Assembly: GCA_036381835.1 (NCBI GenBank)
Contig: DASVCA010000212.1
Span: 1 to 17,469, forward strand
Direction: 5' to 3'
DNA from: DASULK01 sp036381835
GTDB taxonomy: Bacteria > Actinomycetota > Actinomycetes > Mycobacteriales > Micromonosporaceae
DNA length: 17,469 bases
Positions 6,701 to 14,005 of the stretch are shown here, in pieces. Under the pieces are notes generated by a model that saw only the letters and a program-made list of their open reading frames with translations, did not search any database and had not been told where the DNA came from. Each line of letters begins with the position of its first letter. The first letter of the stretch is position 1. A program made the translations under genes and the position numbers.

Positions 6701-7666
6701 CGCGTTCACGTCCCGGTCGTGGACCGCCCCGCACGGGCACGCCCATCCCCGGACCTTCAGCGGCATGGACTCGCGCGGTGCCCCGCACACCGAGCACAGC
6801 TTGCTGGAGGGGAACCAGCGGTCGATCCTGCCGAAGGTCCGCCCGTACCGGGCGGCCTTGTACTCCAGCATCGCCACGAACTGAGACCAGCCCGCGTCGT
6901 GCACGCTCTTGGCCACTGGCGTGCGTGCCAGGCTCTTCACGGCAAGGTCCTCCACGTAGACCGCTTGGTTCTCGCGGATCAACGTGGTGGAGAGCTTGTG
7001 CGCGAAGTCCCGGCGCGCATCGGTCACCTCGGCGTGCGCCTTGGCGAGCCTGGCCCGGGCCTTGGCGCGGTTCGCGCTGCCCTTCTGCTTGCGGGACAGG
7101 GCCTTCTGCGCCTTACGCAAGCGGCGTTCGGTTCGACGCAGGAAGCGCGGGCTGTCGATCTTCCGCCCGTCCGCGTCCTTGATCACCGTGACCGAGGACG
7201 GTTCGGCGGGCAACTTCCGTGACCAGCGGACGGGAACGTTCCCGATCTTCGGCAGTCGCAGCTTCCCGCCGGCCGAGATGGAGAACCGGGCGTTGCGGGT
7301 GAAGCGGACCGCCTGCCGGTTGTCCTTGCGGGACCGCAAGCGCGGTGGGGCGACTTTCGGTCCTTTCCGCTCGCCGGTGATCGAGGAGAAGAAGTTCCGG
7401 TAGGCGGTGTTCAGGTCCGCGAGCGCCTGCTGTAACACCACGGCGGACACCTCGCCCAGCCAGGCGCGTTCCGGGGTCTTCTTCGCCTCGGTGATGACCC
7501 GCTTGGACAGCTCGGCGTCGGAGATGTACGGCAGTCCTGCCGCGTGGGCGTCCTGCCGCATGCGCAGCCCGTCGTTGTACACCACCCGCGCGCACCCGAA
7601 CGTCCGCGCCAGCGTGGCACGCTGACCGGCGGTCGGGTAGAGGCGGAAGTTGTATCTGAGCCGCAC
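6581..7666 (-). CDS. tnpB: TnpB family protein lacking the RuvC-I segment
   Basis: The product is about 361 residues from the GTG at 7666, chosen because family homology begins there (VRLRYNFRLYPT); the frame is open to 7708. TnpB is the RNA-guided DNA endonuclease of IS200/IS605 elements. Present are the N-terminal wedge/REC part, the RuvC-II block VYVEDLAVKSL (E about 239), a zinc finger (CSVCG and CPCG), and RuvC-III HDRDVNAAKNIL (D about 319). Missing is the RuvC-I block: after SSVTVIKDADGR, near 7166, the protein goes straight to KIDSPRFLRR. Normal relatives have roughly 40 residues here, including a GIDLGL-type motif with the first catalytic Asp. The reading frame is intact, so this looks like an in-frame deletion giving a nuclease-dead protein. 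The missing length is from memory of the family, not from an alignment. Confidence 0.88.
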   Translation of the reverse strand: MRLRYNFRLYPTAGQRATLARTFGCARVVYNDGLRMRQDAHAAGLPYISDAELSKRVITEAKKTPERAWLGEVSAVVLQQALADLNTAYRNFFSSITGERKGPKVAPPRLRSRKDNRQAVRFTRNARFSISAGGKLRLPKIGNVPVRWSRKLPAEPSSVTVIKDADGRKIDSPRFLRRTERRLRKAQKALSRKQKGSANRAKARARLAKAHAEVTDARRDFAHKLSTTLIRENQAVYVEDLAVKSLARTPVAKSVHDAGWSQFVAMLEYKAARYGRTFGRIDRWFPSSKLCSVCGAPRESMPLKVRGWACPCGAVHDRDVNAAKNILAAGRADRLNACGGLVRPPLAVARPGETGTHRGTA

Positions 7667-7688
7667 ACCATGACCATACCATTGGTTT

Positions 7689-8105
7689 ATGGCCGAATAT
7701 GGAGACATCAGAACCGGCAGGCATTGCGTTTTCGTCCTGCACGCTCACTTGGTTTTCGTGACCAAGTTCCGGCATCCGGTGTTCAACGGGGCACACCTGG
7801 AGCGCATGGAGCAGATCATGCGGGACGTGTGCGCCGACTTCGAGTGCGAGCTGGCCGAGTTCAACGGCGCGGCCAACCATGTGCATCTGCTGGTGAATCA
7901 CCCGCCCAAGGTGGCCATCTCCAGGCTGGTCAACAGCCTCAAGGGCGTATCATCACGGCGGATGCGAAAGGAGTTCCCCGAGCTGGCCCGCCACTACTAC
8001 CGGGCAAACAAGCTGTGGTCCGGCTCCTACTTCGCCGGAAGCGTGGGAGGCGCGCCGATCAGCGTCCTGACCCAGTACATCGAACAGCAAAACCACCCCG
8101 TCTGA
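7689..8105 (+). CDS. tnpA: IS200/IS605 Y1 (HUH) transposase TnpA
   Basis: The product has 138 residues, the normal length for this family. The HUH motif is HVHLLV (H64 and H66), and the catalytic Tyr is Y130 in QYIEQQ, with Q134 four residues later as in active enzymes. The N-terminal strand VFVLHAHLVFVTKFRHPVF and the segment SRLVNSLKGVSSR are typical. It cuts and joins single-stranded DNA at the element foldbacks, acting as a dimer. It is divergent from tnpB with about 22 bases between the start codons (7666 and 7689). All catalytic residues I can check are intact, so the element may still move. Confidence 0.95.
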   Translation: MAEYGDIRTGRHCVFVLHAHLVFVTKFRHPVFNGAHLERMEQIMRDVCADFECELAEFNGAANHVHLLVNHPPKVAISRLVNSLKGVSSRRMRKEFPELARHYYRANKLWSGSYFAGSVGGAPISVLTQYIEQQNHPV

Positions 8106-8180
8106 CCCGCCAAGACACCGACCCGCCCCAGCGGCGCATCGGCTTTCCCCGCCCCGCAACCCGGGACGGGTCCGCTTCAC

Positions 8181-8200
8181 CCCCGGCCTGAAAGCCGGAG
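8181..8200 (-). repeat. IS left-end hairpin
   Basis: CCGGC (8183-8187) pairs with GCCGG (8194-8198) around CTGAAA. On the minus strand the stem extends by a T-G and a C-G pair to 8181-8200. It lies 17-19 bases inside the inferred left boundary at 8217. Confidence 0.65.
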
Positions 8201-8217
8201 CACTGCGGACGAACCAG

Positions 8218-8361
8218 GTAGCAGGCGTCCGATGCGTTGGGCCAGGCGTGCTGATAGTTGCCGGAGTTGCAGGTGCCGCAGGCGCCGTGCCCGGTCGAGC
8301 CGCACGGGCCCCAGGCGTTGCCACAGCAGAACCAGGAAACCTCGCCGTATAAGGCGACCAT
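8218..8361 (-). pseudogene. 5' part of Cys-rich double-psi beta-barrel protein gene, interrupted by IS
   Basis: The ATG at 8361 has GGAGGGAGG 5 bases upstream. The first 48 codons read from MVALYGEVSWFCCGNAWGP to PNASDACY and contain six cysteines (residues 12, 13, 20, 28, 31, 47). No signal peptide is visible. At 8217 the frame runs into the insertion sequence and ends at 8059 after about 53 unrelated codons. Joining codon 48 (TAC) to TCG at 6534 keeps the frame and gives a 135-residue protein with 15 cysteines (11%). The joined sequence reads DACY-SITRPDRCG, which makes sense as one continuous Cys-rich domain. First gene of the operon with the Tat protein and the MauE-like gene; the downstream genes may be affected by polarity. 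Confidence 0.8.
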
Positions 8362-8408
8362 GGGTGCCTCCCTCCACCGCGTATAGAACGTGATAGATAT
8401 AGACACCC

Positions 8409-8455
8409 ATTGTTAATAGAAATCTGCCGCCGTCAATAGATGAACGAAGATTTCT
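8409..8455 (-). promoter_or_regulatory. Candidate promoter with flanking inverted repeat for the Cys-rich/Tat/MauE operon
   Basis: On the minus strand TTGACG (8436-8431) is followed after 16 bases by AACAAT (8414-8409), a reasonable sigma-70-type pair 48 bases upstream of the ATG at 8361. The -35 lies between the two arms of an 8-bp inverted repeat, AGAAATCT (8418-8425) and AGATTTCT (8448-8455), with 22 bases between them. This could be an operator. The stretch 8376-8455 is clearly richer in A and T than its surroundings. Confidence 0.45.
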
Positions 8456-8470
8456 GTCCAGCCGGGCTGG

Positions 8471-8896
8471 TCAGTCCAGGTCGGCCTTGCGCAGCCGCTT
8501 GAGCTGCCCGCGACGCTTCTTCTCCCGCATCCGCCGCTCCTTCGCCGCCCGCGTCGGCCTCGTCCGGCGCCGCGGCGCCGGCGGTGGGGCCAGCGCCTCC
8601 CGCAACAGCGCCGCCAACCGCGCCCGGGCCGCCTCCCGGTTCGCCAACTGCGCCCGATGCTCGCGGGCGACCACCGTCAACACCCCGTCCACCAGGCGGC
8701 CGGCGAGCCGCTCGCGTAACCGGACCCGCTGCTCCTCCGACAGCGCCGCCGAGTTCTCCACATCGAAAGAAAGCTCGACCCGGGTGTCCGCGGTGTTCAC
8801 ACTCTGCCCACCGGGACCCGAGGAACGGGAGAACCGCTCCCGCAACTCCCCCGCCGGGATCACCACCCGGTCGTCGACCCGCAACCCGTCAACCAT
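8471..8896 (-). CDS. arfB: ArfB/YaeJ-like peptidyl-tRNA hydrolase (GGQ domain)
   Basis: The product is about 141 residues from the ATG at 8896, or 151 from a GTG at 8926 that overlaps the end of the protease gene. The catalytic GGQ loop is present as SRSSGPGGQSVNTADTRVELSFDV. The C-terminus is a long basic tail (APRRRTRPTRAAKERRMREKK), as in ArfB proteins, where it enters the empty mRNA channel of stalled ribosomes. The family releases peptides from ribosomes stuck without a stop codon. There is no codon-recognition domain, so it is not RF1 or RF2. It lies last in a run of minus-strand genes. The overlap GTGGCTGA with the protease stop suggests coupling if 8926 is the true start. Confidence 0.9.
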   Translation of the reverse strand: MVDGLRVDDRVVIPAGELRERFSRSSGPGGQSVNTADTRVELSFDVENSAALSEEQRVRLRERLAGRLVDGVLTVVAREHRAQLANREAARARLAALLREALAPPPAPRRRTRPTRAAKERRMREKKRRGQLKRLRKADLD

Positions 8897-8918
8897 GACA
8901 ACGAAGCTAGCCGCGGGG

Positions 8919-9788
8919 TCAGCCACCCTGCCGGATGATCCCGTCGGCCACCTGCCGGGCCTGCTCGATCGGAATGGCGAACCCGATCCCGATCGAACCC
9001 CCGTTCCCGTCGATCGTGGCGATCGCGGTGTTCACCCCGACGACCTCACCGTCCACGTTCACCAACGGCCCCCCGGAGTTGCCCGGGTTGATGGAGGCAT
9101 CCGTCTGCACCGCGCCGCGGCGGATCTGCCCCAACCGGACCTGCCGGTTGAGGGCGCTGACGATCCCCGCAGTCACCGTCCCGTGCAGGCCAAGCGGCGA
9201 CCCGACCGCCAGCACCCGCTCCCCGACCTGCGTCGACCCCGGCTCGGCCAGCGGCAGCGGACGCAAACCGGCCGCCTCCGGCACCCGCAGCACGGCGATG
9301 TCACTACCCGGGTCCCGGCCGACCACCTCCGCGGCGAACCGTCGGCCGTCCGGAGTCTCGACGAGCACCTGCACATCCCGGCCACCGCCCTTGACTATGT
9401 GATCGTTGGTGATGATGTGCTGCTCGGCGTCGATCGCGAACCCCGAGCCGTTGACCGTCCGGCCCGCCGAGGAGACCGACACGGCGACCACCCCGGGAAC
9501 GGTCTGCGCGGCCGCACCGACCAGATCCGGCGGCACGGCCGCCGCAGGCGACGGGGACGCCGTGGCGTCCGCCGTCGACCACATCGACTCGGCGACATAG
9601 CCGCCCGCCAGCGCACCGGACGCCGCCGAGACCGCCACCACGGACACCGCGGCCAGGGCAGCCCGCCGCCAGCGGGCCTGCCGGCTGCGAACCGCCTCCT
9701 CCTGGCGGGCGCGATCAGGCTCGTACAGCTCGGGGGAGGTGAACCACGGGCCGCGCGGCTCACCCAGACCGGAAGGCGTCGTCGTCAT
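8919..9788 (-). CDS. Membrane-anchored trypsin-like serine protease (HtrA/DegP-like, no PDZ domain)
   Basis: The product has 289 residues. GGAGGAGG lies 5 bases before the ATG at 9788. Residues 1-40 are cytoplasmic, with one transmembrane helix at about 43-63. A Ser/Pro/Ala linker runs to about 86. The protease domain then carries H130 (TNDHIV), D163 (GSDIAVL) and S238 (GNSGGPLV), so the triad is complete. The protein ends right after the protease fold, so the PDZ domain usual for HtrA is absent. It should act outside the membrane on misfolded or envelope proteins. It follows the VWA gene by 31 bases in the MoxR operon. Confidence 0.93.
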   Translation of the reverse strand: MTTTPSGLGEPRGPWFTSPELYEPDRARQEEAVRSRQARWRRAALAAVSVVAVSAASGALAGGYVAESMWSTADATASPSPAAAVPPDLVGAAAQTVPGVVAVSVSSAGRTVNGSGFAIDAEQHIITNDHIVKGGGRDVQVLVETPDGRRFAAEVVGRDPGSDIAVLRVPEAAGLRPLPLAEPGSTQVGERVLAVGSPLGLHGTVTAGIVSALNRQVRLGQIRRGAVQTDASINPGNSGGPLVNVDGEVVGVNTAIATIDGNGGSIGIGFAIPIEQARQVADGIIRQGG

Positions 9789-9819
9789 TCGCTCCTCCTC
9801 CGCTGATCGCAGCCCACGG

Positions 9820-10779
9820 TCATGGCAGGCGGGAGAACCACAGCATCGAACCGGCGGCGGCGGCCAACGCGAACAGCAGACCGACCCCGATGAACCGGGC
9901 CGACACGTCCTGGCGTTCCGCCCGATAGCCCACCGACGTGCCGATGTCCTCGTAGACGGCCCGCAACTCGGTGCCCGAGGACGCCTCGTAGTAGGCCCCG
10001 CCGGTCAGCTCCGCAACCGCGTGCAGCGTCTGCCCGTCCACCGGCACCTGAACCGAGCGCCCGCCCCGCTCGAACGTCCCGGATGCCGTGCCGAACGAGA
10101 TCGTGTGCACCTGAACCTCGGCCTCTGAAGCCTGGGAAGCCGCCTCGGCCGGCTCGACCCCCGAAGTGTTCGCCCCGTCGGAGAGCAGCACGATACGCGC
10201 CGGCGGAGGATCGGTCTCGGCCTCCGCGTCCAGCGCCTTGATCGCCCCCAGCGAAGCGGCGATGGCCTCCCCGATCGCGGTACCCGGCACACCCGTCGCA
10301 CCTTCCGACAATCGGTCGATGCCGTTGCGCAACGCCTCCCGGTCCGTACCGGGTGGGACGACGACGGAGGCGCTGCCGGCGAACGCCACCAGCCCCACGT
10401 TGAACTCATCCGGCAGCACGTCCACGAAGCGCTGCGCCGCCGACTTCGCCGCCGCCAGCCGGTTCGGCCGTACGTCGTCGGCCAACATCGAAGTGGACAC
10501 GTCCACGGCCACCATGACGGTGGCCCGCTCCCGAGGCACCAGCACCTCCGCCGACGGTCGGGCGAAGCCGACCACCAGCAGCGCCATCATCACCAGAAAC
10601 AGCCCCGCCGGCACATGACGCCGCCACGCCGGCCGCTGCGGTGCGACCCGGTCGAGCAGCCGCAGGTTGGTGAACCGCACGGCGTAGCGGCTGCGCCGGC
10701 GCTGCACGGCCACGTAGACGACGACGAGCGCCGCCACCCCCAGCAGCAGCCAGAGCCGCTGCGGCGACTCCCAGGTCAC
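9820..10779 (-). CDS. VWA-domain membrane protein (BatA-like)
   Basis: The product is 319 residues from the GTG at 10779, chosen because AGGAGG lies 6 bases upstream and because GTGA overlaps the stop of the preceding gene by four bases. Transmembrane helices lie near 9-24 and 59-73, and a C-terminal one near 295-313. The von Willebrand A domain starts at VMVAVDVSTSM (about 88-98), with the metal-binding DxSxS motif at 93-97, then GTAIGEA with the MIDAS Thr, and LLSDGANTSG with the last Asp. This is the BatA-type partner of MoxR ATPases and DUF58 proteins, thought to act as a metal-dependent assembly or chaperone module at the membrane. The substrate is unknown. Confidence 0.92.
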   Translation of the reverse strand: MTWESPQRLWLLLGVAALVVVYVAVQRRRSRYAVRFTNLRLLDRVAPQRPAWRRHVPAGLFLVMMALLVVGFARPSAEVLVPRERATVMVAVDVSTSMLADDVRPNRLAAAKSAAQRFVDVLPDEFNVGLVAFAGSASVVVPPGTDREALRNGIDRLSEGATGVPGTAIGEAIAASLGAIKALDAEAETDPPPARIVLLSDGANTSGVEPAEAASQASEAEVQVHTISFGTASGTFERGGRSVQVPVDGQTLHAVAELTGGAYYEASSGTELRAVYEDIGTSVGYRAERQDVSARFIGVGLLFALAAAAGSMLWFSRLP

Positions 10780-11816
10780 ACCGCACCTCCTCGCGCCACG
10801 GCAAGCGGGGCGTGGGCGGCCGCGGCCAGCCGCCGCTGGGCGCGCACGTGACGTACGATGTCGGCCACCCAATCCCGGTCGGTGGCCAACGGCAGGTGGA
10901 TCGCGCCGGCGCGGCGCAGCGCCGCCCGGACCTGCCGGCGCTGCTCGGCGGCGGCTGCCGCGTACCGCTCCCGCAACGCGCGACTGCCGGTCGACACCTC
11001 GCGCCGCACACCACTCTCGGGATCGATCAACGTGATAAGCCCGACATCGGGCAACGCCAGCTCACGCGGATCGATGATCTCCACGGCCAGAACCTGGTGC
11101 CGGGCCACCAGTCTGCGCAACGGGGACTCCCAGTCGGGTTCCGCGACGGCCGACCGGTCGCCCGATCCGCCGTCCGCGCCGCCGTCATCGGGCAGGCCGT
11201 CGAGAAAGTCGGAGACGACCACGGCCAGTCCCCGCCTCGGCGCACCCCGGTGCAGGGCGTCGACGGCCTCCGCCAGAGCCGGGGCAGGCGACCCGGCGAC
11301 ACCGCGCGGTGCCGCGAGCAGCGCACGCAACACACCGAGCAGGTGCGTCCGGCCGGTTCGAGCGGGAAACCGACGTACGCCGGTCGCACCGAGCAGATGG
11401 GCGCCCAGCCGGTTCCCGGCGCCCGCGGTGAGGAACCCGACCGCCGCCGCGGCCGCGACCGCCAGCTCGCGTTTCTCCATCTCAGCAGTGCCGAAATCCA
11501 TGCTCGGGGTGGCGTCGACCAGTAGCCACGTGGACAACTCCCGGTCCGCGTCCACCTCACGCACGTGCGGGACGGTGGTGCGCGCGGTGACCGCCCAGTC
11601 CATCCGGCGCACCTCGTCCTCGCCGGGCCGGTACTCCCGGCTGCCGGCCAACTCGCTGCCCGATCCGGGCAGCAGACCCAGATGCTGCCCGTGCAGCAGC
11701 CCGTCGAGCCGCCGGGTGACGGTCAGCTCGAGCCGGCGCAGCCGCTCGTCCGGCCGCATCGCGGCGACCTCGTACGACGGTTGCTCCGCTGCGCACCGGC
11801 GACCGCGTCTGTTCAT
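10776..11816 (-). CDS. DUF58 domain protein
   Basis: The product is 346 residues from the ATG at 11816, which overlaps the MoxR stop as ATGA; an ATG at 11759 (MRPDERLRRLEL) is an alternative that begins nearer the conserved part. The DUF58 signature is SREYRPGEDEVRRMDWAVTART at about 58-79. A VWA-like fold follows with LLVDATPSMDFG (about 97-108) and VVVSDFLDGLP. No transmembrane helix is seen, which suits a cytoplasmic partner. DUF58 proteins are almost always encoded between MoxR and VWA genes, as here. There is a Gly/Asp-rich insertion at about 210-222 (DDGGADGGSGD). Confidence 0.92.
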   Translation of the reverse strand: MNRRGRRCAAEQPSYEVAAMRPDERLRRLELTVTRRLDGLLHGQHLGLLPGSGSELAGSREYRPGEDEVRRMDWAVTARTTVPHVREVDADRELSTWLLVDATPSMDFGTAEMEKRELAVAAAAAVGFLTAGAGNRLGAHLLGATGVRRFPARTGRTHLLGVLRALLAAPRGVAGSPAPALAEAVDALHRGAPRRGLAVVVSDFLDGLPDDGGADGGSGDRSAVAEPDWESPLRRLVARHQVLAVEIIDPRELALPDVGLITLIDPESGVRREVSTGSRALRERYAAAAAEQRRQVRAALRRAGAIHLPLATDRDWVADIVRHVRAQRRLAAAAHAPLAVARGGAV

Positions 11817-12832
11817 GCCGCCGCCAGGTCGGCCGGTTGTTCGGCGGGGTTCGGCACGATCCGCGGTGGCGGCACCGCCTCGATAAGACGGCGCACCACC
11901 CAGTCCGCGGTCACCCCCTCCGCGACCGCGTCGAAGGAGAGCACCAGTCGGTGGGAGAGCACGTCGGGCGCGAGGTCCCGGACGTCCTCGGGCAGCACGT
12001 ACTCCCGGCCACGCAGCAACGCCAGCCCCCGCGCCGCGGCCACCAGGCCCAGGGTGGCGCGCGGGCTCGCCCCGTACGCCAGCAGCCGCCGCAGCTCGGG
12101 CATCTCGAACCGGGCGGGGTCCCGGGTGGCGACGACCAGCCGGACCACGTACTCGGCGATCGCGTGGTGGACGAACACCCGCGACGCCTGATCCTGCAAT
12201 GCGCGCAGCCGTTGCGGGCTGAGCACCTGCCGCGCCCGGGGCGGATCGGTGCTCATCCGATAGAGGATGGCCAGCTCGTCGGCGTCGCTCGGATAGCCGA
12301 CGGTGACCCTCATCAGGAACCGGTCCCGCTGCGCCTCCGGGAGCTGGTAGACGCCTTCGGACTCGATCGGGTTCTGAGTGGCCAGCACCAGGAACGGATC
12401 GGGCACCCGGTGGGTTCGCCCACCGATCGACACCTGGCGTTCGGCCATCACCTCCAGCAGCGCCGACTGCACCTTCGCCGGAGCCCGGTTGATCTCGTCG
12501 GCGAGCACCAGGTTGGCCATCACCGGGCCTAGTTCGACGTCGAAGCTCTCCTGGGAAGCCCGGTAGATGCGGGTGCCGACGATGTCGGACGGGACCAGGT
12601 CCGGGGTGAACTGGATCCGGGAGAATGTGCCGCCCACGGCGGCGGCCAACGTCTGGGCGGCCAGGGTCTTGGCCACGCCGGGCACACCCTCCAGGAGGCA
12701 GTGGCCGTCGGCGAGCAGGGCGGTGAGCAGTCGCTCGACCAGGTGCTCCTGGCCGACGATGACGCGCCTGACCTCGATCAGCGTCTTTTCCAGATCGGCA
12801 CCGGCGGTCGCCGCCTCGTCAGTTGTGGGCAT
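11813..12832 (-). CDS. moxR: MoxR-family AAA+ ATPase
   Basis: The product is 339 residues from the ATG at 12832; GTG starts at 12862 and 12973 would add 10 or 47 residues. The shorter form matches the usual family length and begins just before the conserved VRRVIVGQEHLVERLL segment. Walker A is GVPGVAKT (49-56), Walker B LVLADE (108-113) with the INRAPAKVQSALLE helix, sensor 1 LATQNPIE (N154), and the arginine-finger region QRDRF. MoxR ATPases work as hexameric chaperones with DUF58 and VWA partners, and those two genes follow directly with four-base overlaps. A CATAAT at 12987-12982 eight bases before the GTG at 12973 hints at a leaderless longer form, so the start is uncertain. Confidence 0.93.
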   Translation of the reverse strand: MPTTDEAATAGADLEKTLIEVRRVIVGQEHLVERLLTALLADGHCLLEGVPGVAKTLAAQTLAAAVGGTFSRIQFTPDLVPSDIVGTRIYRASQESFDVELGPVMANLVLADEINRAPAKVQSALLEVMAERQVSIGGRTHRVPDPFLVLATQNPIESEGVYQLPEAQRDRFLMRVTVGYPSDADELAILYRMSTDPPRARQVLSPQRLRALQDQASRVFVHHAIAEYVVRLVVATRDPARFEMPELRRLLAYGASPRATLGLVAAARGLALLRGREYVLPEDVRDLAPDVLSHRLVLSFDAVAEGVTADWVVRRLIEAVPPPRIVPNPAEQPADLAAA

Positions 12833-12994
12833 CGTGGCCGAAGTGTCCGGTACGTCCGTCACGCCCGGCCCGTTTCCCGCCGGTAGGGGCGGCAAACCCG
12901 CCGACGCGGAAAACTTCGGCAAGCCGGGGCCAGACGTGGCTAGCCCGTCGGGGGGCGCCGTCGAACAACCCACGACGGTGGATTATGTGCGGTT

Positions 12995-14005
12995 ATGACG
13001 ATCGCTCTCGCTGACGGGACGGCACCCGCCAGACCGGCCCCGTCCCGTACGTCACTGACCGTGCTGTGCTGGGTAGCCGCCCTGCCGGGGCTGGTCTGGG
13101 CGGTGGTCCGGATCTTCGGCCTGGAACGCGGCCCGCTGGTGCAGTTGCTCGCCTTCACGCCGTACGTGGCCGCGTGGAGCCTGGCTCCGCTGGTGCTGGC
13201 GCTCGCGTTACAGCGCTGGTGGCCGGCGGGCGTCGCGGCGGTGGCCGCACTAACCCTGATCAGCGTGGTCGCCCCGCGGGCGCTGGCCGACGGCGGCAAC
13301 GGCAGTGCGGACGGTCCGACGGTCCGGGTGCTGACCGCCAATCTGCTCGCCGGGACCGCCGATCCGGCGGCGCTGGTGGCGCTGGTCCGCGAACAGCGCG
13401 TCGATCTACTCGCCCTGCAGGAGTTCACCCCGGAGGCCGAGGCGGCACTGGACCGGCTCGGGCTGGCTGAACTGCTGCCGCACCGGCAAACCAACCCGGA
13501 GGTCGGCACCACCGGGTCCGCGCTGTACTCCCGGTTTCCGCTGACCGACGGCGGGACCCGGCGAAACGAGGGCGGATTCAGCCAGGCCTACGCGACGGTG
13601 CAGGTTCCGGGAGCCCCACCGGTGCTGGTCGAGTCGGCCCACCCGATGTCGCCGTACGCGCTGGACGTGCTCGACTATTGGTGGACCGACCTGGCCGCTC
13701 AGCCGCCGGCCACCCCCGACGGGCCGCTGCGCATCCTGGCCGGCGATTTCAACGCCACCCTCGATCACGCGCCGCTGCGGGCGCTGCTGGATACCGGCTA
13801 CGTTGACGCCGCCGACGCGACCGGGGCCGGGCTAGCCGGCACCTGGGGCCCGTACGACGGCGACCCGATCCCGCCGGTCACCATCGACCACGTCCTGGTG
13901 GACCGGCGCATCGGCGTACGGGCCGTGTCGGTGCACCCGCTGCCCGGCAGCGACCACCGTCCCGTCCTCGCCGAACTCACCCTGCCCAGCGACCTACGGA
14001 AATAG
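12995..14005 (+). CDS. Endonuclease/exonuclease/phosphatase-family membrane protein
   Basis: The product has 336 residues. Three hydrophobic helices lie at about 20-41, 48-70 and 77-94, so the catalytic domain (108-336) is probably outside the cell. EEP-fold catalytic motifs are all present: TANLL (N116), LQEF (E143), SAHP (H216), GDFNA (D251, N253), TIDHVL (D298, H299) and GSDHRPV (D320, H321). The fold covers DNases, sphingomyelinase-like and inositol phosphatase-like enzymes; three membrane helices plus an exported EEP domain are common in actinomycetes, with unknown substrate. The start has no ribosome site and may be leaderless. It is divergent from the MoxR operon with very little DNA between them. 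Confidence 0.9.
   Translation: MTIALADGTAPARPAPSRTSLTVLCWVAALPGLVWAVVRIFGLERGPLVQLLAFTPYVAAWSLAPLVLALALQRWWPAGVAAVAALTLISVVAPRALADGGNGSADGPTVRVLTANLLAGTADPAALVALVREQRVDLLALQEFTPEAEAALDRLGLAELLPHRQTNPEVGTTGSALYSRFPLTDGGTRRNEGGFSQAYATVQVPGAPPVLVESAHPMSPYALDVLDYWWTDLAAQPPATPDGPLRILAGDFNATLDHAPLRALLDTGYVDAADATGAGLAGTWGPYDGDPIPPVTIDHVLVDRRIGVRAVSVHPLPGSDHRPVLAELTLPSDLRK

Larger units (their letters stand above)
6535..8217. mobile_element. IS200/IS605-family insertion sequence with divergent tnpA and tnpB
   Basis: The 1,683-bp element carries an HUH transposase on the plus strand and a TnpB on the minus strand. Read on the minus strand, the left end follows CTAC (8221-8218). A foldback CCGGC/GCCGG (8183-8198, extendable to 8181-8200) lies 17-19 bases inside. 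The right end is TCAA (6538-6535), preceded by a 10-base linker and a foldback at 6545-6564 with GAAT directly 5' of it. GAAT as right guide, TCAA as right cleavage site and a 10-base right linker are what is known for IS608. There is no target duplication, as expected for this family. The right boundary is well supported. The left one rests on linker length and on reading-frame restoration of the interrupted gene. Confidence 0.85.

Noticed and set aside
8487..9806. 439-codon open frame on the plus strand
   Set aside because: Antisense to the ArfB-like and serine protease genes, whose GGQ and His/Asp/Ser motifs are intact.
10858..11886. 342-codon open frame on the plus strand
   Set aside because: Antisense to the DUF58 gene; Ser/Arg/Pro-rich with no domain signal.
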